Below, in pieces: positions 29,676 to 37,403 of a stretch of DNA of 64,000 bases. Origin of the DNA: Bdellovibrionales bacterium. GTDB lineage: Bacteria > Bdellovibrionota > UBA1018 > CAIMNF01. The position numbers and the translations under genes are program-made. How positions within the stretch are numbered: the first letter of the stretch is position 1; each line of letters begins with the position of its first letter. The DNA lies in assembly GCA_947502835.1 (NCBI GenBank), contig CANNBJ010000005.1, positions 166,429 through 230,428 of the forward strand. Reading direction: 5' to 3'. The notes below the pieces were generated by a model that searched no databases, was not told the origin of the DNA, and saw nothing but the letters and a program-made list of their open reading frames with translations.

Positions 29676-30466
29676 GTTCAAGTGAGGTACGGGTCAAGAA
29701 TCCGCATTCGATTCTTGTGGCGCTGAAGCAGCGACCCAAAGATGTGCTCGAGATCACCTATCCCAAGGATCGCAGCGAGGGAGTCTGGAAGGAGATCGAG
29801 GCGCTGGTTGAGCGCCATAAAATCCGCCGCAGCGAGGGTGCGGGTTTCGGCGGAGTCGCTTCCCAGGATTCCAAGCGGGGACGAAATCCGAGAGGGCGGG
29901 ATGGAAGAGCGGAGCGTCCCACAGGCGAACCATCGGGACGCGAAAGCGGCCACGGTGCGCTCCTGAAACCGAAGCCGCAAGCGTCGCTCGAGAAGCTTTT
30001 TTCAGGCATTGATCAAGAGACCCGCGGTTTGTGGCTTGCGCTCGATTGTCTACAAGATCCCCAGAATCTCGGCGCGATTTTCAGGGCGGCCGCATTTTTC
30101 GGAATCAAAGGGATTGTGATGACCACAGAGCGATCCGCTCCCATGACTGGTACCGTGTACGATATCGCGTGTGGCGGAGTCGAGGTGGTACCGTTTGTCC
30201 AGACCATCAACCTGAAACAGGCGCTCGACAAGGCCAAGGAAGCGGGTCTTTGGATTTTGGGAACTTCCGAGCACGCAAAGGAGCCGCTCAGTCGAATCCA
30301 AAAGGATCGCCCCTGGCTCATGGTGGTGGGCAACGAGGAAAAAGGAATTCGCAGGCTCACCGAAGAGGCCTGTGATGTGATGTGTACCATTCCGAATGCT
30401 GGTACCGAAGTGACCTCGCTGAATGTTTCAGTTGCAACCGGAATACTGCTCAGTCATTTGGGCTGA
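29672..30466 (+). CDS. rlmB: 23S rRNA 2'-O-ribose methyltransferase, RlmB/TrmH (SpoU) family
   Basis: A 264-residue protein from the ATG that overlaps the pyrF stop. The N-terminal substrate-binding domain (NPHSILVALKQRPKDVLEI) and the C-terminal SPOUT domain are typical: LDCLQDPQNLGAIFRAAAFFGI, VVGNEEKGIRR and IPNAGTEVTSLNVSVATGILLS. Between them an Arg/Gly/Ser-rich linker of about 45 residues (about 55-100) is longer and more basic than usual. Expected to methylate G2251 of 23S rRNA; the exact site is inferred. Confidence 0.88.
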   Translation: MSSSEVRVKNPHSILVALKQRPKDVLEITYPKDRSEGVWKEIEALVERHKIRRSEGAGFGGVASQDSKRGRNPRGRDGRAERPTGEPSGRESGHGALLKPKPQASLEKLFSGIDQETRGLWLALDCLQDPQNLGAIFRAAAFFGIKGIVMTTERSAPMTGTVYDIACGGVEVVPFVQTINLKQALDKAKEAGLWILGTSEHAKEPLSRIQKDRPWLMVVGNEEKGIRRLTEEACDVMCTIPNAGTEVTSLNVSVATGILLSHLG

Positions 30467-30483
30467 GGGGATTCAGGAAAATC

Positions 30484-31299
30484 ATGATCCGATTGGAAGA
30501 GGCATTTCGGTTTGATTCCCCCAAAGTCACAGCCGCAAGCGGTTTAATCCTCGCGAACGACCATTTTTATTGTGTTTCCGATGATGAGACGAGTTTGAGC
30601 AGATTTTCACGCACTCTCGTGGGTCAGGTGGAACGAATTCCCTTGTTTGACCTCGCCTTGCCCGAGGATCCCGAGGCCCGGAAAAAATCAAAGCCTGATC
30701 TTGAAGCGATTGTTCATCTGTCGGAATCCGGCTCCATTCTTTGCATTCCTTCAGGTTCGAAACCCAATCGGGTGAGGGGAGCGATTCTCGATCGCAATCG
30801 AAGAGTCCGGGAGATCAGCTTTGAAAATGTAGTTTCCTGGCTTGTTGGCTTCATTCCGGATTTGAATTTGGAGGGAGCCGTGAATTCCGGTTCCCGCATC
30901 CTGCTCTTCCAACGTGGAAACGGAAAGTCCGGCCGCAACATGATCATCGAGATGGAGCTTCAGGATTTTCTATCGGATCAGCCCGGGCCTCATCGGGTGA
31001 CCGAGGTGGACTTGGGCTCAATCGGCACCGCACGTTTGGGATTTACAGATGCATGCATGTACCAGGGATCGATCTGGTTTCTGGCTGCGGCCGAGAGTTC
31101 AGACTCCACCTATGAGGATGGAGTGTTTACGGGTGCCACCCTCGGACGCCTTGACTCCAAAATTCGGGTTCAGGAACGCCATGAACTAGCAGTTCCGTAC
31201 AAGCCGGAGGGCTTGGTGGTGGATCAAGGGCGGGTATTTGTGGTGACAGATGCGGATGACCGGAGTGTGAGTTCGAGGCTGTTCGCGGGTCGGATCTAG
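30484..31299 (+). CDS. Protein of unknown function, beta-propeller-like
   Basis: The ATG at 30484 follows AGGAAAAT and gives 271 residues without a signal peptide. Short repeated beta-strand units (ASGLILANDHFYCVSDDETSLSRF, PEGLVVDQGRVFVVTDADDRS) suggest a propeller like those of DUF6929 or esterase/phytase-like proteins. I cannot confirm the family. It lies 17 bases after rlmB and may be part of that operon. Confidence 0.6.
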   Translation: MIRLEEAFRFDSPKVTAASGLILANDHFYCVSDDETSLSRFSRTLVGQVERIPLFDLALPEDPEARKKSKPDLEAIVHLSESGSILCIPSGSKPNRVRGAILDRNRRVREISFENVVSWLVGFIPDLNLEGAVNSGSRILLFQRGNGKSGRNMIIEMELQDFLSDQPGPHRVTEVDLGSIGTARLGFTDACMYQGSIWFLAAAESSDSTYEDGVFTGATLGRLDSKIRVQERHELAVPYKPEGLVVDQGRVFVVTDADDRSVSSRLFAGRI

Positions 31300-31301
31300 T
31301 T

Positions 31302-31769
31302 TCAAAAAAAGAAAAAGAAGTCGATGAGCCATATCAGATCAGTCGATGTATCCCAGGCGGAAGAGGGAGAATTCAGATCGTATGCCGAAGGAGCATCGGA
31401 CACCCGGCGGGATGGTTCGGGTGCGCTCGCCAATGGACGGGGAATGCGTTCAAGTTCGGTTGGATCAAACCAGATCAACATGCAGGAATTGCAGACATCA
31501 AGTTCAATGACTCCGCTCCGTGTCTGAGGATTCACAATCCTCATGGCTCGTTTGCAAGCAGGACAGGCTCTTGAGCCCGGGCGATGGGTTTTGACGAAAT
31601 CTTGCCAAAGCTTCGCGGCAGCATCCGGAGTTGTAATTCTATTGAGTGCTCCGATTCGGACCAAACGTCCCTTGCACGAGGGACAGCTCAGCAGAACCCC
31701 CCAAGGGGTTTGCGTTTCGGCGAGAGTCATTTTGCAGTTTTTGGTGATGCACATGAGTATTGAGTTCAT
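31302..31769 (-). CDS. Zinc-ribbon protein (TFIIB-type zinc finger domain)
   Basis: The preferred start is the ATG at 31769, preceded by AGGGATTT, which gives 155 residues. Two CxxC pairs (CPSC and CPAC) and a third in DVCNSCMLIWFDPTELE match the zf-TFIIB type of zinc-ribbon found in bacterial proteins of unknown role. The C-terminus is hydrophobic (IWLIDFFFFF). It ends convergently 2 bases from the previous gene. Confidence 0.6.
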   Translation of the reverse strand: MNSILMCITKNCKMTLAETQTPWGVLLSCPSCKGRLVRIGALNRITTPDAAAKLWQDFVKTHRPGSRACPACKRAMRIVNPQTRSGVIELDVCNSCMLIWFDPTELERIPRPLASAPEPSRRVSDAPSAYDLNSPSSAWDTSTDLIWLIDFFFFF

Positions 31770-31776
31770 GAAATCC

Positions 31777-32505
31777 CTATTCAATATAAAAAAACTCGCA
31801 TCGGTCATTCTGAGGTTCGGCATAGAAACTCTTGCCGTCAAAACTCACCTCAAGAAACGCGTGTCCGCTTTTTGCTTCTTGATCGTAATCGGCTCGAGCC
31901 TTCGAAGGTATCCCAACGGCATCCTGAAGGGTGGATCCGAGGCGTGCGTAATTGGTACATTTCCCTTTTCCTGAGCAGAAAATTTCAAGATCGGTTTGGG
32001 GGATGTGCCGGGTTTGGAAATTCAACTCATACTTTACGAGGTTGGAGACAAGGCATTTTGCAAAACAGCTCTTCCCGCAGTTGGTCAGATTCATCTCGCG
32101 AGCCTTCTTTTCCATCTCTCTCAAAAATCCTTCAAACTCGATCCGTTCCAAATCAAGAGGAATTCCCAACGCACACTGCTGCGGCAGGGTGAAGTAGTTG
32201 TTGATTGTAGACACGAATTGCATGGCCTCGGAGAAACCAGTGGCCGCATCCACGGGGAGTTCGAGCAGGTCGTCTCCCAGATTCCGCTGGTAATCCCATG
32301 AAGCCTTTTTGGAGGACTTGAAATAGCAAACTTCTTTCTTCCAATCCCTCCCATAGCAGGCGGCTTTGGCCCGCTCCAATCGGACCCGGAGTTCGGCTTT
32401 TTCGCTAATGTTCAACTGAGCCAGAGCCGAGGTGGGTGAGTGCAGAGCAAGGCCAATGGCAAACGCGCAAACCAGGGATGGAAGAATATTCATCCGGACG
32501 TTCAT
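31777..32505 (-). CDS. Secreted transglutaminase-like protein
   Basis: A start at 32505 (just after the tatD stop) or 32493 gives a signal peptide (MNILPSLVCAFAIGLALHSPTSALA) and about 240 residues. The C-terminal part has the transglutaminase-like core: a cysteine in KGKCTNYARLGSTLQDAVGIPSKA, a histidine in SGHAFLEV and a possible third residue in FYAEPQND. The family contains peptidases and cross-linkers. The region before it has a cysteine cluster (NCGKSCFAKC). Confidence 0.55.
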   Translation of the reverse strand: MNVRMNILPSLVCAFAIGLALHSPTSALAQLNISEKAELRVRLERAKAACYGRDWKKEVCYFKSSKKASWDYQRNLGDDLLELPVDAATGFSEAMQFVSTINNYFTLPQQCALGIPLDLERIEFEGFLREMEKKAREMNLTNCGKSCFAKCLVSNLVKYELNFQTRHIPQTDLEIFCSGKGKCTNYARLGSTLQDAVGIPSKARADYDQEAKSGHAFLEVSFDGKSFYAEPQNDRCEFFYIE

Positions 32506-32506
32506 T

Positions 32507-33289
32507 TCATCCAAGCCCAAAACACGCCTTCGCATTGACTGTGGTGGTCGCCTCAAGTTCAGCGAAGCTGACATTCATGAGTTCCGCAAGCTTCAGTGCC
32601 GTGTGCTTCACCATGTAGGGTTCACATTTTTTGCCTCGAAGCGGAGCTGGAGCCAAAAAGGGGGAATCGGTTTCGACAAGGAGTCGGTTGAGTGGAAAGC
32701 TCTTTACGGTTTCCCGAAGCGACTCTGAATTCTTGAAGGTCAGGATGCCCGAGATCGAAATATAGAATCCTAGATCAAGGCACGCCTGCCCGAACTCCCG
32801 CGTGCCGGTGAAGCAATGAATCACGCCAAGGGATGCCGCACCCTTCTGGCGTCTTGCATAGGAAGTGAGCATTGGGAGCAGGTCTTCCTCTCCATCCCTC
32901 GAATGAATCACGACAGGCTTCTTGGTCTCGATTGCGATCTCAAGTTGCGCTTGGCATTCCTGCTTTTGCTTTTCGCGATCGGAGTGCTCGTAATAGTAAT
33001 CCAAGCCGATCTCGCCTACAGCCACACATTTCGGGTGGGTGAGAAACGCGCGCATGCTGTCCAGAATCTCTGGAGTGACAAGTGATGCTTCGTGCGGATG
33101 TACCCCGATCGTGTGGTACACACTCGGAAACTGCTCAGAAATTTTTTGCACTGTTTCGAAGTTGGTGTGGTCGGTCGCGATCGTAATGAGGGTGCCAACT
33201 CCGTTTGCTTCGGCTTCGCGAACGAGATCCGTTGGAGTCTTTCCTCCATCGTAGTCATAGTTGAGGTGGCAGTGTGTATCGATCAGCAT
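32507..33289 (-). CDS. tatD: TatD-family metal-dependent hydrolase
   Basis: A 260-residue protein with the family metal ligands: DTHCHLNYD at the start, IGVHPHEA, AVGEIGLDYYYEHSD, VIHSRDGEEDLL, GVIHCFTG and LLVETDSPFLAP. TatD proteins are 3'-5' DNases or DNA-repair and quality-control hydrolases in the cytoplasm. It overlaps the VKOR-DsbA gene by one base. Confidence 0.93.
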   Translation of the reverse strand: MLIDTHCHLNYDYDGGKTPTDLVREAEANGVGTLITIATDHTNFETVQKISEQFPSVYHTIGVHPHEASLVTPEILDSMRAFLTHPKCVAVGEIGLDYYYEHSDREKQKQECQAQLEIAIETKKPVVIHSRDGEEDLLPMLTSYARRQKGAASLGVIHCFTGTREFGQACLDLGFYISISGILTFKNSESLRETVKSFPLNRLLVETDSPFLAPAPLRGKKCEPYMVKHTALKLAELMNVSFAELEATTTVNAKACFGLG

Positions 33290-34458
33290 TATTTTTTAAG
33301 AAGTCTATCGATGATGTCCACCCATACATTCGTGGGGAGTCCGCCTTCCACCTTGTGGCCGTTCACGAAAAAGGTGGGAGTGGATTGAATCTTCAGGCTT
33401 GAACCAAGTTCCGCATCGCGCTTGATCCGATCGGCAGTTTCCGGTAGCTTCATGCAATCATTAAGTTTGTTCGCATCCAATCCCTCGACTTTGGACACGA
33501 GGAGGTCCGCGATCTTTCCTTGTTCGAATTTTCCCTGATTCTCAAACAGAGTCTCGTAAGCTTCGGGAAACTTGCCTTGTTCTGTTGCGCAAACTGCCGC
33601 CATTGCGGCCTCGCAGGCAAACACATGGATGGTTCGTCCGAGTTGAGGATCCGGATTGCACTCTTTTGCGAGCGGGAAATTCAAGAACACAAATCGAACT
33701 TCCTTCGGATATCTTTTGGTGAGCGGATGAATTGAAAGAGCCCCCATTTTGCATGCCGGGCACTCGTAATCGCTGAACTTCACAATGGTGATCGGTGCGT
33801 TCGAATCGCCGATCGAGGGAGCCCCGGCCGGGATTTGAATCGTGTTGATATTTGAATTGAGCACGCTCTCGACAATGTCATTGAGATCATCCTGGTTCAC
33901 ACCAGCCTGCGGATTCATGCCTTTGGTGAACAAGAATGCCACAATCACTGCCGCACCACCGACCCAGGCAATGTGACCGATTTTTGTCCCATCGTTCGAT
34001 TTTTCGGACTTCGGGATCGTCAGCGCCAGGACGAAAAGAATGATGTTGATGCTATCAACCACAAGGCAAAGAAGGCAGAGCTTTCCGATCTGGGTCAGCA
34101 TGATCATGAGGTAAATCACGGAAAACAAAAACGCGATCCCGGTGAAACCGACGAGGTAGGGCTTCAGTCCTCGCCTGAGGGAGGAGCTGAGTCCGAAAAG
34201 CGAGAGGAGAAGAATCACGAGGTATCCGGCGATAGCCACCGCAGAGAGAGGAATCCCGGGCATCATCTCGGCGAACTTACTCATCTCCACTGCCGTGCAG
34301 TCGAAGGTTTGGCCGATATTGCAGAAGCTTTTCATCTCACCCGAACCGGTGCGGGTCAAAAAGAAGAGGCGGGTTTGCCAGATCGAGATGGCGGCTCCGA
34401 TGCCGGAGAGGCCCGCAAGGAAGTAAAAGAGCTTGGTGCTGGATGTGGATTCTTTCAT
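33289..34458 (-). CDS. VKOR-DsbA fusion: membrane thiol oxidase with thioredoxin domain
   Basis: A 389-residue protein. The N-terminal half (about 1-165) has four to five membrane helices, the paired cysteines CNIGQTFDC and the quinone-proximal LCLLC motif of vitamin K epoxide reductase homologues. The C-terminal half is a DsbA-like thioredoxin domain with SDYECPACKMG. It should make protein disulfides in the periplasm and pass electrons to quinone, combining the DsbB and DsbA roles. The DsbD-like gene lies 4 bases upstream. Confidence 0.88.
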   Translation of the reverse strand: MKESTSSTKLFYFLAGLSGIGAAISIWQTRLFFLTRTGSGEMKSFCNIGQTFDCTAVEMSKFAEMMPGIPLSAVAIAGYLVILLLSLFGLSSSLRRGLKPYLVGFTGIAFLFSVIYLMIMLTQIGKLCLLCLVVDSINIILFVLALTIPKSEKSNDGTKIGHIAWVGGAAVIVAFLFTKGMNPQAGVNQDDLNDIVESVLNSNINTIQIPAGAPSIGDSNAPITIVKFSDYECPACKMGALSIHPLTKRYPKEVRFVFLNFPLAKECNPDPQLGRTIHVFACEAAMAAVCATEQGKFPEAYETLFENQGKFEQGKIADLLVSKVEGLDANKLNDCMKLPETADRIKRDAELGSSLKIQSTPTFFVNGHKVEGGLPTNVWVDIIDRLLKK

Positions 34459-34462
34459 GGTC

Positions 34463-35224
34463 TCAATTCACCTTTCCTGCTTTGAACATAAGATAATTTG
34501 CGAACGCCAGAATCAAAATGCCGCTGAGAATCTTCACCCGGTTCATCCAAGCACCCGCCCGGGGCAGGCGCTGGATCGTGCCCGCGAAAGCGGCGATTCC
34601 GATCAGAATCGTGCCAAGACCGAGTGCAAAAAAAATCATGAGTGTGAGACCCAGCACGACGGATTGGGTTTGGGCGATGTAGGCAAGGATTGCCGAGAGG
34701 ACCGGAGTGGTGCACGGGGCTGCGATGAATCCCGAGGAGGCACCAAGCACAAAGGCGCCCACCAGGGTGGCTTCTTTTTCAGTGTTGCTCTTGGTTCCTC
34801 CCGAGAGTCCGATCGAACGCTTGGCTCGATCAAGCCAGGCTTGCGGATCAAAAGGCAAAACGTCGAGCATCATGAGTGCGGCAAGGGACATGAACAGGGA
34901 AAGCCCGAGATACCAGTTCGAGGTATTCGTGAATGAGCCGAAAACCCGACCTGTGAGTCCCGCGAGGACTCCGAGAAACGCATAGATGATGGTCATTCCA
35001 AGCACATAGGCGATTCCCCGCATCAGGATGCCGCGCGGGTTGCGTTCCTCATGATGGGTTTGAATGCCGCCCACCACGCCGATCGTGATCGGAATCATGG
35101 GATAGATGCAAGGGGTGAGGCTTGAGAGAATCCCGCCCAGATAGGCAAGCAGGAGTGCTAAAAACGAGCTCCCGAGAGACCCGCTGGTCAGTAAATTTTG
35201 AAGGCTGTCTGCAAGCTGATCCAT
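34463..35224 (-). CDS. DsbD/CcdA-like thiol transport membrane protein
   Basis: The start at 35224 gives 253 residues, nearly all membrane helices. The two redox cysteines are in SSLTPCIYPMIP and IAAPCTTPVLSAI, as in the DsbD membrane domain. It lacks the periplasmic alpha and gamma domains of full DsbD, like CcdA. It carries reducing power across the membrane. No clear ribosome binding site precedes it, and its start is 15 bases from the divergent start of the next gene. Confidence 0.82.
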   Translation of the reverse strand: MDQLADSLQNLLTSGSLGSSFLALLLAYLGGILSSLTPCIYPMIPITIGVVGGIQTHHEERNPRGILMRGIAYVLGMTIIYAFLGVLAGLTGRVFGSFTNTSNWYLGLSLFMSLAALMMLDVLPFDPQAWLDRAKRSIGLSGGTKSNTEKEATLVGAFVLGASSGFIAAPCTTPVLSAILAYIAQTQSVVLGLTLMIFFALGLGTILIGIAAFAGTIQRLPRAGAWMNRVKILSGILILAFANYLMFKAGKVN

Positions 35225-35239
35225 GGTATCGTTTCTAGC

Positions 35240-36736
35240 ATGATCCATCAATTCATGACCAGAGTTGTTTTCGGGGTTTTGTGCTCTATCCTTTTGAATT
35301 CGGGAGCATTTTCCCAGCCCCTCCAGGTGCAGTTTTCCTCCGAGCCGACCCAGTATGATCCTCTTTTTCTCGAGGATGGCGTGGCCTTGAAATTGGCTGC
35401 GAACACATTGGGAACGCTCTATTTTTATGATGGAAAAGGGGAGCGAAAGAAGGGTTTGGTGGATTCCCATTCCCGCTCCAGGGATCGACTTCATTACACC
35501 TTTCGCTTCAAGCCCTGGCTTCGCTGGAGTGACGGAAAACCCTTCCATGCGGAACAGTTCGTCCTTGCGCTGAAGCGTCTGACCGAGGAGCCCGTGAAGG
35601 GGGCGCTTTCAGACTTGTATCCGCGGATCGATCTCAAGAAGACCCGCGCACCAGACGCGAGGACCGCGGAGGTGCATCTCCTCCAAGCAGATGAACAGCT
35701 CCTGAATTGGCTTACGATGCCGCCTTTTGCCCCGATCCGGCCTGACCTGATCGAGAGCTATTCCAAGACACGATCTCCTGTGGTTCCGACACTGGGGGCG
35801 TATCGGATTTCCGAGTACCAGCGGGATGGATTCCTGATCCTCAAGAAAAATCCCGAGTTTCACGACCACAAGGAGGTCTCCATCGAGGAAGTGAAGATCC
35901 GGTTTCTCCCCGAAGAAGGCACACTGCTTCCCCTGTTGAAAGCGGGATCGATCGACATCTTGAACCGGGTTCCTGTTTTGCAGCAAAAGGAAATCTCGGA
36001 ACTTGCCACTGTTTTCGACGTGCCCGTGGAGGCCGTGACTTATCTTGCGTTCAATACGCGGAAACCGCCCTTCAATGATTTGAAGAACCGTCTTGCCGTC
36101 CGGAACTCCCTTCTCATCCCCAAGAGAGTCGAGCTCGCACGGTTGCTCAACACGGGGGAAGTGGGAGCCGCCTCCTTTGTGCCGGTTCTGTTGGCGCCCG
36201 GGGGGTATCGCAGGGAGTGGAATGTGATGCCCGTGAAAGGCACTGAAAAACCGGAGTTTTCTATCCAGAGCGATCAGAGTTCGAGGAATTCTACGATGCT
36301 TGAATATTTGCAATCCGAGCTCAAGAGCGATCTCGGATGGAAGCCGAAACTCGATCTTTTGGATTGGAAGGCGCACTACGCGAAATTGAAGTCGGATCCA
36401 GCGGAAGTGTACCGCTTCGGCTGGCAGAATCCGGTGAGCGATCCCTCAATCGTGTATGGGGTGCTTACGGAAAAGAGTCCCAACAATTTCACAGGGTGGA
36501 GCAACAAGGAATATGATGGTTTGGTTGAGGACTTGCGGCAGGAAAACCGCATGGTGAAGCGCTCGAAGATCATCTATGAGTTGGAGTCGATTTTGTGGGA
36601 TGAGGCGCCGGTAGTGCCTCTTTTGCATCAAGTTCTGAGATTTGCGATTTCCAAACGGGTGTCTGGCGTCCGTGCCAACCCGTTTGGAGTCATTCTTTTC
36701 CGTGAGCTCCGTCTCAACGGCAAATCCGGGCAGTGA
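35240..36736 (+). CDS. Peptide ABC transporter substrate-binding protein (SBP family 5)
   Basis: About 498 residues from the ATG at 35240; another in-frame ATG at 35255 is equally possible. A signal peptide (TRVVFGVLCSILLNSGAFS) is followed by the OppA/DppA fold: LTLYFYDG-like and FRFKPWLRWSDGKPFHAEQFVLALKRLTEEP regions. It should bind peptides in the periplasm. No permease genes are near; the only ABC ATPases in the window are 17 kb away. Confidence 0.85.
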   Translation: MIHQFMTRVVFGVLCSILLNSGAFSQPLQVQFSSEPTQYDPLFLEDGVALKLAANTLGTLYFYDGKGERKKGLVDSHSRSRDRLHYTFRFKPWLRWSDGKPFHAEQFVLALKRLTEEPVKGALSDLYPRIDLKKTRAPDARTAEVHLLQADEQLLNWLTMPPFAPIRPDLIESYSKTRSPVVPTLGAYRISEYQRDGFLILKKNPEFHDHKEVSIEEVKIRFLPEEGTLLPLLKAGSIDILNRVPVLQQKEISELATVFDVPVEAVTYLAFNTRKPPFNDLKNRLAVRNSLLIPKRVELARLLNTGEVGAASFVPVLLAPGGYRREWNVMPVKGTEKPEFSIQSDQSSRNSTMLEYLQSELKSDLGWKPKLDLLDWKAHYAKLKSDPAEVYRFGWQNPVSDPSIVYGVLTEKSPNNFTGWSNKEYDGLVEDLRQENRMVKRSKIIYELESILWDEAPVVPLLHQVLRFAISKRVSGVRANPFGVILFRELRLNGKSGQ

Positions 36737-36738
36737 GA

Positions 36739-37101
36739 TCAGGCGTAGATCTTTTCGCGATGCTCATGTTGTTCCTGGCATGAAACACAGAGAGTCGAGA
36801 AAGGTCTTGCATCAAGACGCCGCTTTTCAATGTCCTCTTCGCAGGATTCGCAAAGTCCAAAAGTGCCTTCCTGGATTTTTTGGAGAGCGGTGTTGATCTT
36901 GGCGATCATCACGCGCTCGCGGTTGCGAAGTTCAAAGGTCAGGCTTTGATTGATTTCGCTTGCGGCAAGATCCGCTTCATCGGGCAGATCGTCCGTTGAA
37001 GTGTTCAGATCGTATTTGATGGTTTCCTTGGATAAGTTCAAGAGGCGTTCGCGCTCTGCGGATAGAATCCTTTTGAACTTTGTGATGGTTTGTACGTCCA
37101 T
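36739..37101 (-). CDS. DksA/TraR-family zinc-finger protein
   Basis: The ATG at 37101 has a GGGGGG ribosome binding site, giving 120 residues. A coiled-coil N-terminus is followed by a four-cysteine zinc finger CESC-x(17)-CVSC near the end and the IQEGTFGLCESCEEDI segment of DksA. Members bind RNA polymerase with ppGpp to control rRNA and amino-acid genes. It converges with the substrate-binding-protein gene 2 bases away. Confidence 0.85.
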   Translation of the reverse strand: MDVQTITKFKRILSAERERLLNLSKETIKYDLNTSTDDLPDEADLAASEINQSLTFELRNRERVMIAKINTALQKIQEGTFGLCESCEEDIEKRRLDARPFSTLCVSCQEQHEHREKIYA

Positions 37102-37403
37102 TTTAAATCCCCCCTTTAAAATAGTTGTCTTTGACCTTGCCCATTCCGGCACCTGTTGCGGAGCGGGGTTCCCAACCCCCGATCCAGTGCGGGCTCATCC
37201 TTGAGCTTCTGCCTTTGACTCGCGCCAACGACAAAAATTAGACGGTAGATAGGGTGTATAAGCATCTCTAAGGAGGAGCAATCATTTTAACTTGAAGATT
37301 TTATTGTAAAAAGCATAAAAGTCAACTAAACAACGGCGCTCCTTGTGGAAGAATTTGAAAAAATGAGCAGAAAAATGCCCGAAAATAAGTGAATCTACGG
37401 CCC
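37102..37403. other. Gene-free interval between the DksA-type gene and glmU
   Basis: This 302-base stretch lies between divergent genes and should hold both promoters. A strong AAGGAGGAG occurs at about 37270-37278, but no start codon or worthwhile frame follows it. The part nearest glmU is AT-rich. I see no clear -35/-10 pair, repeat or RNA gene. Confidence 0.4.

Noticed and set aside
37270-37295. Strong AAGGAGGAG ribosome-binding-like sequence upstream of glmU
   Set aside because: No start codon at the right distance; the following frame closes within a few codons.
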